From Ureibacillus aquaedulcis (GTDB lineage: Bacteria; Bacillota; Bacilli; Bacillales_A; Planococcaceae), in contig NZ_JAUHTQ010000013.1 in NCBI RefSeq assembly GCF_030418165.1, forward strand, positions 1 through 64,000: a stretch of 64,000 nt of DNA, read 5' to 3'. The notes below the pieces were generated by a model. It saw nothing but the letters and a program-made list of their open reading frames with translations, searched no databases and was not told where the DNA came from. This document shows positions 17,427 through 26,818 of this stretch, one piece after another. The position numbers and the translations under genes were made by a program. Each line of letters starts with the position of its first letter. Position 1 is the first letter of the stretch.

Positions 17427-18598
17427 TGGAATCAACAAAACGTACGTATGTATCGAAATTGGTACATGAACTAAAACCATCAGGAATCCGCCGCTTTTTC
17501 GATTTGGCAGCAGGAATGGAAGGCGTCATCTCTTTAGGAGTTGGGGAACCTGATTTTGTAACACCTTGGCACATCAGAGAAGCTGCCATTTCTTCGCTTG
17601 AGCAAGGCTACACTTCCTATACCCCAAATGCGGGATTATTGGAGTTACGCGAAGAAATCGCCTACTATATGAAAACTCAATTTAATGTATCGTACTCGCC
17701 AACCGATGAAATCATCGTAACTGTTGGTGCAAGTTCAGCCATCGATATTGCATTGAGAACAATTTTGGACCCGGGTGATGAAGTCATCGTTGTGGAACCA
17801 TGCTTCGTTTCCTATGTACCAATGGTTGAATTGGCAGGTGGCGTGGCTGTCCAAGTGCAAGCCTTAAAAGAAAATGATTTCAAAATTTTACCCGATCAAA
17901 TCGAAGCGGTAATAACAGAAAAAACAAAAGCAATCATGATCTGTTCACCTAATAACCCTACAGGCACGATGTTAAGCAAAAGTGAATTAGAGGGTTTAGC
18001 ACAATTAGCCAATAAATATGATTTTTTAGTAATTGCCGACGAAATCTATGCTGAGCTGGCATATGATGAAGAATATACAAGCATGGCTGCAATTGATGGG
18101 ATGCTGGAAAGAACGATTTTAGTTTCCGGTTTCTCAAAAGGTTTTGCCATGACCGGCTGGCGTCTAGGGTTTGTTTGTGCACCTGTCGAGATATCAAGTG
18201 CAATGCTGAAGGTTCACCAGTATGGATTGATGTGTGCGTCTACAATGAGCCAATATGCTGCTATTGAAGCTTTAAAAAATGGGCGTCCCGATGTTGAAGA
18301 AATGGTAAAAAGCTATCGCCGACGCAGAAATTATATCGTGCAATCCTTTAATGAGATTGGACTGGAGTGCCATGAGCCTGGAGGAGCCTTCTATGCGTTT
18401 CCTTCCGTTCAATCAACAGGATTGACTTCCCAGGAATTTGCCGAAAGACTACTATTGCAAGAAGGCGTGGCCGTGGTTCCAGGTGATGTGTTTGGGGAAA
18501 GCGGCGAAGGGCATATCCGCTGCTCTTATGCATCCTCTCTAGAACAGCTGCAAGAAGCCATTAAACGCATCAAGCGATTTATTGATTCGCTTGAGTAA
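17426..18598 (+). CDS. Class I/II PLP aminotransferase (PatA-like)
   Basis: The 390-residue enzyme has ISLGVGEPDFVTP at 35-47, the PNNPTG motif at 175-180, IADEIYAE near 203-210 and the PLP lysine at 238 in SGFSKGFAMTGWRLG. It resembles B. subtilis PatA and similar aspartate/N-acetyl-diaminopimelate aminotransferases. The exact substrate is not fixed by sequence. It overlaps the Lrp/AsnC gene by one base in a TAATG junction. The pairing of an Lrp-type regulator with this aminotransferase is common in Bacillaceae. Confidence 0.88.
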   Translation: MESTKRTYVSKLVHELKPSGIRRFFDLAAGMEGVISLGVGEPDFVTPWHIREAAISSLEQGYTSYTPNAGLLELREEIAYYMKTQFNVSYSPTDEIIVTVGASSAIDIALRTILDPGDEVIVVEPCFVSYVPMVELAGGVAVQVQALKENDFKILPDQIEAVITEKTKAIMICSPNNPTGTMLSKSELEGLAQLANKYDFLVIADEIYAELAYDEEYTSMAAIDGMLERTILVSGFSKGFAMTGWRLGFVCAPVEISSAMLKVHQYGLMCASTMSQYAAIEALKNGRPDVEEMVKSYRRRRNYIVQSFNEIGLECHEPGGAFYAFPSVQSTGLTSQEFAERLLLQEGVAVVPGDVFGESGEGHIRCSYASSLEQLQEAIKRIKRFIDSLE

Positions 18599-18660
18599 CC
18601 AAAATACTATCGAGTAGCGAATTATTCATTTTGTAATATAGACATATAAATTTTAATAGA

Positions 18661-18920
18661 AAGTACTATTCGGTACTTATTCAGAAAGTTGTCCATTTAA
18701 GAAACCGCAGCCTACCATGTAAGCTGCGTAGTTTTTACGGAACCTATAGAAGTATAAATTTTTGTGAGCGGGCCTTACACAAAGCCGGGGACAAAACCGC
18801 AACGTCCTGTTGCATTGTCCCCATGACCAACTTCGTGTTGGCCCCAGAAACGAGTCGTAGAGACAACTACAAGTTGGCTCTGGGACTTGTGTGCTTAGCC
18901 CGCTCACCTAAATAGTACTT
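18661..18920. repeat. 260-bp hairpin-rich element with perfect 10-bp terminal inverted repeats
   Basis: The stretch begins with AAGTACTATT and ends with its exact reverse complement AATAGTACTT. Inside, GTGAGCGGGC (18764-18773) pairs with GCCCGCTCAC (18898-18907) and encloses GGGGACAA / TTGTCCCC (18787/18815), GCAAC / GTTGC nested within it, CCAAC / GTTGG (18827/18837) and CCCAGA / TCTGGG (18843/18879). An outer hairpin CGCAGC / GCTGCG lies before them. No open frame is credible and base composition is more GC-rich than its surroundings. It could be a miniature mobile element or a structured RNA. No known RNA class was recognised. Confidence 0.6.
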
Positions 18921-18997
18921 AATTAGAATTTTTATTAGTAGGCATAGTATTGTAAGATTTATATAAGTAACTAGTTAGTCTACATATGTACTTAATT

Positions 18998-19036
18998 AAA
19001 AAAACGAATTCCCGATAATCAGGAATTCGTTTTTAT
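18998..19036. terminator. Terminator between the aminotransferase and alanine symporter genes
   Basis: Perfect stem AAAACGAATTCC / GGAATTCGTTTT with A- and T-tracts on either side. Nearly the same hairpin recurs at 20747. Confidence 0.85.
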
Positions 19037-19041
19037 TTGTC

Positions 19042-20466
19042 TTATCGATTTTCTTCTTCGTCTCCCCAACATTCAACTTCTCCGATATTGGGAACGTTTT
19101 TCTTATAGAACACAGGATTTTTCCCCTGTCTGCGTTGGGCGATATAATCTTGGATAACCGGCTTCGCCACTTTCCATAGCATCAAGATTGCAATTAAGTT
19201 GATAATTGCCATCATCGCCATGAAGAGGTCTGCTAAATCCCATACAATCTGTACTTTCGCAACCGACCCAAACATAACGAAACCTACAACTAGAATACGG
19301 AATATTAGTAAGGCAGTTTTCGATTCTTTTATAAATCCAATATTTGTTTCACCATAGTAATAATTTCCGATAACAGTACTATAAGCGAACAAGAATACAG
19401 CAATTGCCAAGAAGATTCCAGCCCACTCTCCTAGATTAGAAATCAGCGAAACTTGCGTTAAATTGATTGAAGCTGAATCTGATTGAAGATACGCATCACT
19501 TAGCAATACGATTGCTGCTGTTGAAGTACACACTAGCAATGTATCAATAAATACCCCTAAAGTTTGGATTAACCCTTGCTTTACCGGGTGAGAAACTGAT
19601 GCTGTCGCTGCCGCATTCGGTGCAGAACCAATACCAGCTTCATTTGAGAATAGACCACGTTTAATCCCGTTCATGATCGCTGCCCCGATCATCCCTGCAA
19701 AGGCTTCTTCCAATCCAAATGCAGATTTAAAAATCAGAACAAACATATTAGGTATTTCAGTAATATTCAAAATCACTACCAGTAAGGCTATCAAGATATA
19801 AGCTATGGCCATAACCGGTACAATTACTTGCGTAACGCTAACGACACGTTTTAACCCGCCAAATACAATAACAGCTGTTAGTATGGAAATAATGATCCCG
19901 ATAACGACACGATTTGTACCAAAGCTTTCTTCAAAAGCGATTGTAATCGTGTTTGCTTGAACAGCATTGAATACAAAACCATAAGTTAACGTAATAACAA
20001 CCGCAAAGAGTACACCCATCCATCTTTTGTTTAACCCTTTTTCCATATAGTAAGCAGGACCACCACGGTACATGCCGGTGCTGGAATCTTTTACTTTATA
20101 CACTTGTGCGAGGGTACTTTCAATCAATGAAGAAGCTCCACCAATTAACGCAATCATCCACATCCAAAAAACAGCACCTGGCCCTCCTAGAGCAATGGCT
20201 GTTGCAACACCAGCAATATTCCCGGTCCCGATACGAGAGGCTGCAGATATTGTGAATGCTTGGAAAGAAGAAATCCCTTTTTTCTTGCCTGCATTATCTG
20301 TTGGCGATTTCTCTACAAGCAATTTAAACATTTCCGGAACCATTCTAAATTGAATGAACTTTGTTTTGTACGTAAAGAATAACCCTGCTCCTACTAACAA
20401 GATAATCAGTATGTAAGAATACAAATATGTATTTATAATTCCTAATAAATTACCAAACCACTCCAT
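19042..20466 (-). CDS. Alanine/glycine:cation symporter (AGCS family)
   Basis: The 474-residue membrane protein shows the AGCS signatures: ISSFQAFTISAASRIGTGNIAGVATAIALGG, GPGAVFWMWMIALIGGASSLIESTLAQ, GGPAYYMEKGL and NGIKRGLFSNEAGIGSAPNAAA. It imports alanine or glycine with sodium. About ten helices are visible and the C-terminal tail is hydrophilic. The ATG at 20466 follows AAGGAGGAGAACGT; the longer upstream frame lacks a site. No glycine riboswitch is visible in the 300 bases upstream. Confidence 0.92.
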   Translation of the reverse strand: MEWFGNLLGIINTYLYSYILIILLVGAGLFFTYKTKFIQFRMVPEMFKLLVEKSPTDNAGKKKGISSFQAFTISAASRIGTGNIAGVATAIALGGPGAVFWMWMIALIGGASSLIESTLAQVYKVKDSSTGMYRGGPAYYMEKGLNKRWMGVLFAVVITLTYGFVFNAVQANTITIAFEESFGTNRVVIGIIISILTAVIVFGGLKRVVSVTQVIVPVMAIAYILIALLVVILNITEIPNMFVLIFKSAFGLEEAFAGMIGAAIMNGIKRGLFSNEAGIGSAPNAAATASVSHPVKQGLIQTLGVFIDTLLVCTSTAAIVLLSDAYLQSDSASINLTQVSLISNLGEWAGIFLAIAVFLFAYSTVIGNYYYGETNIGFIKESKTALLIFRILVVGFVMFGSVAKVQIVWDLADLFMAMMAIINLIAILMLWKVAKPVIQDYIAQRRQGKNPVFYKKNVPNIGEVECWGDEEENR

Positions 20467-20746
20467 ACGTTCTCCTCCTTTATCGTTCTTTACCCATTTT
20501 TCCGACACTGTATTACTTTCTTTTTGAAAGTATTTTTATATGCCTACTTAACAGTTTTAACTTCGAATTGCAAACATACGTCTAGAATCTACATTTAATA
20601 ATCAAGAATTATTTAGAATAATTTTTGCAATTACGAGAAATTACAAGCATTCATTTATACATTCAAATTATAACAGTATAATATTTGAGGTGTAAAATAA
20701 CTGAAAGTTCTAAAATTTATACTATCCCTAACTAACCACCATAAAA
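20467..20746. other. Intergenic region upstream of the alanine symporter
   Basis: AT-rich stretch that should hold the symporter promoter. A short inverted repeat ACTTTC / GAAAGT lies near 20515-20535. No gene, riboswitch or T-box motif is seen. Confidence 0.4.
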
Positions 20747-20782
20747 CAAAAAACGAATTCCCCATAAACAGGAATTCGTTTT
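20747..20782 (-). terminator. Terminator of the pst-phoU operon
   Basis: Stem ACGAATTCC / GGAATTCGT with A-tract upstream on the plus strand (T-tract on the minus strand), directly after the phoU stop. It is a near copy of the hairpin at 18998. Confidence 0.82.
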
Positions 20783-20786
20783 GGCA

Positions 20787-21446
20787 TTAAGAATTAAAAT
20801 CGTATATTTGACCTTTAATTAGGTAGGCAGTACTTTCGGCAATATTCGTAATATGATCTGCGGTTCTTTCAAGATGGCGGTTAACGAACAATAGTTGCAG
20901 TAGTTGATTCATTTCTTCCGGATGCTCACTTAGATAATTCGTAATAGTCTTGTAAGTTTCCCCATTATAACGATCCACTTCATCCTCTAGTTCTCCAACT
21001 TCTTTAGCTAATGCGATATTTTCCTCTGTAAAGGACTGCACAGCTTTTTGAAGCATCTCAATCGCGAGTTCTTTCATCTTCTCTAGATTAGTAATTTCAA
21101 GCAGTGATTTGGCAGTACCAATCTTAATCGTTGCTTTTGCGATATTTACTGCAAAATCAGCTACTCGTTCAATTTCCGATGAGATTTTTATTGCACCGAT
21201 AATTTCACGTAAATCTCTTGAAACAGGTGCTTCCTTTGCCATCAGCCAAATGGCAAACTGATTAATTTCCAGTTCCAGGTTATCGATTGCGTTGTCTCCC
21301 TCAATCACTTTTAAAGCAATTTCTATATCCTGCGTTTTTAAAGCTTTAAAGGCTTTTTCAAGTGCAGTGATTGATAACTCGGACATTTCACCGATTTTTC
21401 TTTTTAGTTCTTCTAAATTTTTTTCGAAATTCTCACGAATGACCAT
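20787..21446 (-). CDS. phoU: Phosphate signalling protein PhoU
   Basis: The 219-residue helical protein has the two repeated PhoU three-helix bundles with the metal-binding motifs EIERVADFAVNIAK and HLERTADHITNIAE. It links the Pst transporter to control of phosphate uptake and the PhoR kinase. It is the last gene of the operon, 12 bases after pstB, with AAGGAGG before its start, and is followed by a terminator. Confidence 0.95.
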   Translation of the reverse strand: MVIRENFEKNLEELKRKIGEMSELSITALEKAFKALKTQDIEIALKVIEGDNAIDNLELEINQFAIWLMAKEAPVSRDLREIIGAIKISSEIERVADFAVNIAKATIKIGTAKSLLEITNLEKMKELAIEMLQKAVQSFTEENIALAKEVGELEDEVDRYNGETYKTITNYLSEHPEEMNQLLQLLFVNRHLERTADHITNIAESTAYLIKGQIYDFNS

Positions 21447-21458
21447 GGTTATCCCTCC

Positions 21459-22301
21459 TTATCCGAATCGACCTGTAACATAATCTTCAGTTCTCTGATC
21501 CTGTGGTGTTGAGAATATTTCATCTGTATTGTCGTATTCAACAATTTCCCCATTTAGGAAAAACGCTGTTTTATCAGAAATCCTTGCAGCTTGTTGCATG
21601 TTATGAGTAACAATTACAATTGTATAATCTTTCTTCATGTTTGTAATCAGCTCTTCAACTTTTAAAGTAGAGATTGGATCCAGGGCTGAAGTAGGTTCAT
21701 CCATCAGGATTACATCCGGCTTCATGGCAATCGCACGCGCGATGCATACACGCTGTTGCTGTCCACCTGACAAACCTAGGGCTGAAGTTTTTAGGCGATC
21801 TTTCACCTCATCCCAAATTGCAGCACCACGCAGGCTTTCCTCTACAATCTTATCAAGCTCTTTTTTATTTTTGATTCCTTGTCCTCTAGGGCCATAAGCT
21901 ACATTGTCATAAATGCTCATTGGGAATAAATTCGGTTTTTGGAACACCATGCCTACTTTAGTTCGTAATTTAATGACATCATTCGAATTATAAATATTCT
22001 CCTGATCAATAAGGATATCGCCTGTAATTTTCACTCCATCAATTAAATCATTCATTCGATTCAGGCTACGCAAGAAAGTTGATTTCCCGCAACCAGATGG
22101 ACCGATCAATGCCGTCACTTGTTTTTCATGAATATCAAGGGAAACGCCATATAGTGCTTGTTTTTCACCATAGAACAAATTTAGGTCTTTTACATTTATT
22201 TTCGATGCTCCGTCTTTACGTTGCTCCATTTCCGATATACCCTTCCCTGTCTCGTTTTGTTTAGTCGTTGTATTTGTATGTTCCATTACTGATGTAGTCA
22301 T
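21459..22301 (-). CDS. pstB: Phosphate ABC transporter ATP-binding protein
   Basis: The 280-residue ATPase has Walker [10 protein letters not shown] at 67-75, signature LSGGQQQR, Walker [14 protein letters not shown], and the H-loop VTHNM, with PstB-specific [11 protein letters not shown]. It powers high-affinity phosphate uptake through PstCA. The first 30 residues are a poorly conserved polar extension; the start is supported by AAGGAG six bases upstream. It follows pstA by 10 bases. Confidence 0.95.
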   Translation of the reverse strand: MTTSVMEHTNTTTKQNETGKGISEMEQRKDGASKINVKDLNLFYGEKQALYGVSLDIHEKQVTALIGPSGCGKSTFLRSLNRMNDLIDGVKITGDILIDQENIYNSNDVIKLRTKVGMVFQKPNLFPMSIYDNVAYGPRGQGIKNKKELDKIVEESLRGAAIWDEVKDRLKTSALGLSGGQQQRVCIARAIAMKPDVILMDEPTSALDPISTLKVEELITNMKKDYTIVIVTHNMQQAARISDKTAFFLNGEIVEYDNTDEIFSTPQDQRTEDYVTGRFG

Positions 22302-22311
22302 AACATACTCC

Positions 22312-23139
22312 TTATTTGTTTGTTGCTTTATTTAATTTTTTCGAGATAAATGTTGCCGAAAGATTAATTGCCAGTATTAAAACGATGAGCACAATCCCAA
22401 TGGCCGCTGCAAGTTCAATATCCCCAGCCTCTTGTGTAACAAGATATGAGTGAACGGTTAATGTTCTTGCCGAAGAAAAAATACTTTCCGGCATTGCTGC
22501 TACAGTACCGGCTGTTAAGAAAATCGCCGCCGATTCCCCTACAATTCGTCCAATCGAAAGGATAATGCCTGATAAAATCCCTGGCATCGCACTGGGCAAA
22601 ATAACTTTATATAGTGTTTGCAGCTTCGTATTTCCAAGTGCCAATGAGCCTTCCCGATATGCTGCCGGGACAGTCTTTAATGCTTCTTCAGTTGTCCGGA
22701 TAATAACCGGCAATACAATGATCGTTAATGTAAGGGATGCCGCTATAATGGACATACCCAATTTTAATGTCGTTACAAAGAATACTGCTCCGAATAAACC
22801 ATAAATAATCGACGGAATCCCTGTTAAACTTTCTGTTGCAAAGCGAATAACTTTTACCAAACGGCCCTGTTTCGCATATTCCTGCAAATAAACCGCAGCT
22901 AAAATCCCGATCGGTGTTGCAATAATGAGTGAAATAGCAATTGTATAGATTGTGGTTACAATCATAGGCAGTATTCCTCCACCGCCAGTTGGAGAATAAT
23001 CACCGAAGATGAAATCAAAGCTAATCAGCCCGAAGCCCTTATAAAAGATAAATCCAACAATCATCACGAGAACTGCTACTGATAAGAATGCCGACAACCA
23101 TAATAGACCATTTAGCAAATTATCTTTGAATTGTCTCAT
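22312..23139 (-). CDS. pstA: Phosphate ABC transporter permease PstA
   Basis: The 275-residue permease has six hydrophobic helices and the EAA-type loop [23 protein letters not shown] that contacts PstB. The ATG at 23139 lies just after the pstC stop; a longer frame beginning with TTG at 23178 would overlap pstC by 38 bases and lacks a site, so I reject it. It forms the membrane channel together with PstC. Confidence 0.94.
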   Translation of the reverse strand: MRQFKDNLLNGLLWLSAFLSVAVLVMIVGFIFYKGFGLISFDFIFGDYSPTGGGGILPMIVTTIYTIAISLIIATPIGILAAVYLQEYAKQGRLVKVIRFATESLTGIPSIIYGLFGAVFFVTTLKLGMSIIAASLTLTIIVLPVIIRTTEEALKTVPAAYREGSLALGNTKLQTLYKVILPSAMPGILSGIILSIGRIVGESAAIFLTAGTVAAMPESIFSSARTLTVHSYLVTQEAGDIELAAAIGIVLIVLILAINLSATFISKKLNKATNK

Positions 23140-23140
23140 C

Positions 23141-24052
23141 CTAGTTACCACCCTTCGCGCTGATTCTTGCCAGTACAAAATTCAAGATTAAAATAAATGA
23201 GAATAAAACGATACCTGTTGCAAAAAGCATTTCCTGGTGTGTTCCTGCTGCATAACCCATTTCCAATGCTATGTTTGTTGTTAATGGGCGGATGCTATCC
23301 GTTAAGCTCGTCGGAACGATTAAACTGTTCCCCGCAACCAAGATTACAGCCATTGTTTCTCCGATTGCTCTTCCTAATCCAAGTACGATAGCCGTTAAAA
23401 TCCCGGATTTTGCGGCCGGTACAACAACCCTGAAGATTGTTCCAATCTGTGAAACACCCAGTGCCAAAGACCCTTCCCTGTACGTTTTAGGGACTGCCCG
23501 AATCGCTGTTTCGGCTACTGTCACGATCGTTGGCAGCATCATGATAGCAAGAACAAGAATAACAGCAATCAAACTTTGACCTTTTACCAGCCCTAAAGTA
23601 TTCTGCAAGAACGGGACAATAATCGCCAGTCCAAATACACCGTATAATACTGATGGAATGCCCGCCAATAATTGAATCGCAGGAGATATGATTTTCGCAG
23701 CTCTTTTTGAAGCAATCTCCGCTAAGAATATGGCTGTAAATAATCCTATAGGCACCCCGATGATTAATGCGCCAATCGTTGCATAGATCGAAGCGATAAT
23801 CATCGGCAATATACCAAATTTATCCTCGCTTGGAACCCAATCCGTCCCTAGGAGAAAGTCAACAAAGCTATAGCCACCCGCAACAAAAGGATGGGCTCCT
23901 TTATAGAATACAAATCCAATGATAAGCAATAATGTGAATACTGATAAAAGTGCACAAATCAGAAATACTTTTGATGACACTTTTTCGAGCAAGTACTTTC
24001 TTTTATTCGCGTTGCCGATTTTCTCGGTATGATTAGTTGTTGGGATAGACAC
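23141..24052 (-). CDS. pstC: Phosphate ABC transporter permease PstC
   Basis: The 303-residue permease has six helices, GILPMIIASIYATIGALIIGVPIG, and the EAA-loop [23 protein letters not shown]. It begins with GTG at 24052, eight bases after GGAGG. It follows pstS by about 60 bases, where the spacer has no obvious terminator. Confidence 0.94.
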   Translation of the reverse strand: MSIPTTNHTEKIGNANKRKYLLEKVSSKVFLICALLSVFTLLLIIGFVFYKGAHPFVAGGYSFVDFLLGTDWVPSEDKFGILPMIIASIYATIGALIIGVPIGLFTAIFLAEIASKRAAKIISPAIQLLAGIPSVLYGVFGLAIIVPFLQNTLGLVKGQSLIAVILVLAIMMLPTIVTVAETAIRAVPKTYREGSLALGVSQIGTIFRVVVPAAKSGILTAIVLGLGRAIGETMAVILVAGNSLIVPTSLTDSIRPLTTNIALEMGYAAGTHQEMLFATGIVLFSFILILNFVLARISAKGGN

Positions 24053-24111
24053 CTTTACTCCTCCAAAATTACGTTCAAAATATTTGATGTTGTCTTCCTA
24101 ATAACACAAGC

Positions 24112-24951
24112 TTACTTAATCGGGATTGCCCCTGCTTCTTTCGCAATAGCTTGTCCATCCTCGCTTAAGATAAAATCAATGAATTTCTGTCCTGCCTGAG
24201 AGAGTTGACCATCTTTATGGACAAATAAGAATGGTCTTGATAATTTATATTTTTGTTCCAGTACATTGTCGGCTGTGGCTTCTACACCATTGATGTCAAT
24301 TGTCGATATCGAATCGTCGATATATTCAAAGGAAATGAATCCAACAGCATGCTTATTGTTCGCTACGGTTGTTTTAATATTGCCGTTACCACTTGCAATA
24401 ATTGCATTTTTTATAAGATCACCTGAACTATAGTCAACAATTTCTTGGAAAGCATCACGAGATCCTGAACCATCTTCACGGGAGACAACCACAATCTCCA
24501 TATCATCTCCCCCGAATTCCTTCCAGTTCGTTACTTCACCAGTAAAGATTTGTTTCACTTGCTCCAATGTTAAATCTTTTACCTTGTTTGTCGGATGAGT
24601 TGCAACAACTATTCCGTCATAAGCAATGACAACTTCATTCAGCTGCGCTTTCTCTTCTTCCTTTAAATCCCTTGAAGACATCCCGATTTCGGATACTCCA
24701 CTAATTGCGTTTGTAATTCCTGCGGAAGAACCAATTTGGTTGATTTCTATATTGGTATTTTCTTGTTCACCATACTTGTGTGCCAACTTTTCAGCAAGCG
24801 GTCCAACAGACGTAGATCCGGAAATAGCGATTGTATCTCCATTACTGCTGGATGCTTGTGAATTATTTTTATCATCAGTTGTACATGCTGAAAGGACAGC
24901 AAGCACAGATAATGTGAGTAATCCAAATTTCACTATTTTTATAATGCTCAT
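24112..24951 (-). CDS. pstS: Phosphate-binding lipoprotein PstS
   Basis: The 279-residue protein carries a lipoprotein signal with lipobox LSAC (Cys at residue 23) and the phosphate-binding motifs ISGSTSVGPLAEKLA and SREDGSGSRDAF. It captures phosphate outside the membrane for PstCAB. TTGGAGGTAAG precedes the start. PhoP-box-like repeats lie upstream. Confidence 0.94.
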   Translation of the reverse strand: MSIIKIVKFGLLTLSVLAVLSACTTDDKNNSQASSSNGDTIAISGSTSVGPLAEKLAHKYGEQENTNIEINQIGSSAGITNAISGVSEIGMSSRDLKEEEKAQLNEVVIAYDGIVVATHPTNKVKDLTLEQVKQIFTGEVTNWKEFGGDDMEIVVVSREDGSGSRDAFQEIVDYSSGDLIKNAIIASGNGNIKTTVANNKHAVGFISFEYIDDSISTIDINGVEATADNVLEQKYKLSRPFLFVHKDGQLSQAGQKFIDFILSEDGQAIAKEAGAIPIK

Positions 24952-25020
24952 TTCTTACCTCCAAGAAAGTATGTTAGGAATTTTTGTCGCACTATGTCTA
25001 ATTACAGAATAAATGCATAC

Positions 25021-25100
25021 TGTAAATTTTCATCGCGTCTTTTGTAAAGCTTTTGTAAATTCATATTAAAATCAATGCAATTGTTGTAAATTATTGTTAA
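25021..25100 (-). promoter_or_regulatory. PhoP-box-like repeats upstream of pstS
   Basis: Read on the minus strand, TTTACA repeats occur with 11-base spacing: TTTACA AAAGC TTTACA (plus 25043-25059), and a second set TTAACA ATAAT TTACAA (plus 25084-25100); a single TTTACA lies closer to the gene (25021-25026). PhoP of Bacillus binds TT(A/T/C)ACA direct repeats at this spacing. Induction on phosphate limitation is inferred. Confidence 0.7.
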
Positions 25101-25185
25101 TATTCAGAATTCCAACTAGATTCTTTACAAAAAAATGTAATTCACTTAATAATTCTTTCCATTTATCTGACTTTTTTCTCATAAG

Positions 25186-25221
25186 TAAAAGCCCGAAAAA
25201 TTTGCTTTTCGGGCTTTGCGT
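25186..25221 (-). terminator. Terminator of the GtrA/lysyltransferase-like pair
   Basis: Stem AAAGCCCGAAAA / TTTTCGGGCTTT with loop about six bases; T-tract on the minus strand. Confidence 0.8.
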
Positions 25222-25239
25222 TTTTATCTGCTAGCAGAT

Positions 25240-25632
25240 TCATGTATTCGATTGAAAGGTCCAATAATTATTTAGTATAAAATTAACTATAGGAATGATT
25301 GATATCGTAACTAATTCTCCAACGAAATAATGAAAATCAAAAATACGAACAATGACAAACATCAATATGAAGTTTAATAAAAATCCAATTGCAGATACAG
25401 TCATAAATCGTATTGCTTTCTGCCTAGTAATAATACTGTCAAAGGTATACTTTACATTCAGAAAAAACGATACGATGGTCATTATGATAAAAGCAACTGC
25501 CGATCCCATCACCGGATCCATATGTATAGCTTCAATAAAAAGAAAGACTGAAAGAAAATAGATTAACGTACTTATACAACCTACAAAACTATATTTCATA
25601 AACTTAAGGAATAACCCTTTTCTTATTAACAT
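25240..25632 (-). CDS. GtrA-family membrane protein
   Basis: The 130-residue protein has four hydrophobic helices and GtrA hallmarks: FMKYSFVGCISTLIYFLSVF at the start, NVKYTF in the loop, and FILNNYWTF at the end. Family members are thought to move or present lipid-linked sugars or other lipid-linked intermediates across the membrane. The ATG at 25632 follows GGAAAGGT. It lies 83 bases after the MprF-like gene on the same strand and shares its terminator. Confidence 0.85.
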   Translation of the reverse strand: MLIRKGLFLKFMKYSFVGCISTLIYFLSVFLFIEAIHMDPVMGSAVAFIIMTIVSFFLNVKYTFDSIITRQKAIRFMTVSAIGFLLNFILMFVIVRIFDFHYFVGELVTISIIPIVNFILNNYWTFQSNT

Positions 25633-25714
25633 AACTACCTTTCCGGCTCTTACTTTAAGCAACGATAACCCGTGATTATTTTAACATTTACACTCTAGTA
25701 AAGATTCTGATCCA

Positions 25715-26818
25715 TTATTGGAACCGCAATTTTCTATCGAGTATTTTTCTAACCATGTTCTTCCGCAAGACTGTTTCTCGTTGATTTTTACGATTAATCA
25801 ACAGTATTAATTGCAAGAAAATAATCGGTAAAAAGGATTTCTTATACGCGAGATACTTGGGTTCCCAGTCTGTCGCAAATTTGCCTTTAAACTCTTTTAA
25901 ACCTCTAAAATTGTACTTCTTATTTCCATAGTGATAGACAAAACGAATCGTCTTTTCGCTAATAAATGAGTGTTTGCAATTCCCCACATTAGCTAGTGGT
26001 GCCATCCCTAAACTACATTTTGGATAGCCGGCATCCTTTGCCCATATTATTATATTTGTAAATAGCACATCCATTGTCCCATGTGGACTCTGCCTACAGT
26101 TTCTCATAAGATCAATCGTTATTGTTTGCTTGTAATCCGTTGCTAGTGTAGCAAATGCAATAATTTTTCCATCTGGATTATGTAGAAGTGCTATCGGAAA
26201 CCGTGAAACATATTCTTCACAAAAAGATACAACAGAAAACCCCTTCTCTTTTTCTGTTCCTAACCAGCAATCTGAAATACTTTTAATTTCAGAGATGAGT
26301 TTAGAAGAGTGTGGTGGTTCCACAACACGGAATGTAAAGCCATTTCGAGCAAACTTATTAACCCTGGTACGTAATTTTGCTCCCTTTTTTCCTGCTAATG
26401 AAAAGTCATTAAGCTTTATAATCGCTTCTTCCCCAAGCTTCATGAATCGAAATCCAGCATCATGATAGAGTTGCATATAAAGGGGATTTACTTGATAATA
26501 AATCGGTTTTACCCTGTTCCCCTTACAAAACTCATTAAATTCTTTTATTGCTGTATGAAAATTCGATTCATCGCCAATAGGATCGCCAAGCACAACGTAT
26601 TTATCGAAAATTTGTTTATACACAATCAGTACATTCAAATCTTTTGTCCAAAACTGTTCTTTATCTTGTAAAAAAATGAGATGTGAGACATGGTTTCCCC
26701 CGTAATTCTTTAAAAAAGGGAGCAATTCATCATTCTGGACGTGTAGCTGATTTTCTGACAAACCTCTTTTTATAGGCTTTTTTCGAGAGTTAGAAATGAG
26801 GTCTTTCATAGAAACCAC
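25715..26818 (-). CDS. Stand-alone MprF-type phosphatidylglycerol lysyltransferase domain (DUF2156)
   Basis: The 367-residue protein aligns by eye with the C-terminal synthase domain of MprF: VVLGDPIGDESNFHTAIKEF, MQLYHDAGFRFMKLGEEAII, NKFARNGFTFRVVEPP, FSVVSF and the close KYNFRGLKEFKGKF-WEPKYLAY. That domain moves lysine or alanine from aminoacyl-tRNA to phosphatidylglycerol, giving cationic lipid that repels antimicrobial peptides. The multi-helix flippase part of MprF (about 500 residues) is missing; only one hydrophobic stretch (SFLPIIFLQLILLI) is present near the end. It starts with GTG eight bases after AGGAGG. The GtrA-like gene follows. Confidence 0.82.
   Translation of the reverse strand: MVSMKDLISNSRKKPIKRGLSENQLHVQNDELLPFLKNYGGNHVSHLIFLQDKEQFWTKDLNVLIVYKQIFDKYVVLGDPIGDESNFHTAIKEFNEFCKGNRVKPIYYQVNPLYMQLYHDAGFRFMKLGEEAIIKLNDFSLAGKKGAKLRTRVNKFARNGFTFRVVEPPHSSKLISEIKSISDCWLGTEKEKGFSVVSFCEEYVSRFPIALLHNPDGKIIAFATLATDYKQTITIDLMRNCRQSPHGTMDVLFTNIIIWAKDAGYPKCSLGMAPLANVGNCKHSFISEKTIRFVYHYGNKKYNFRGLKEFKGKFATDWEPKYLAYKKSFLPIIFLQLILLINRKNQRETVLRKNMVRKILDRKLRFQ

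Noticed and set aside
18677-18907. 76-codon minus-strand frame inside the hairpin-rich element
   Set aside because: The stretch is explained by nested inverted repeats; no start signal.
20467-20746. Glycine riboswitch upstream of the alanine/glycine symporter
   Set aside because: Conserved glycine-aptamer motifs were looked for and not found.
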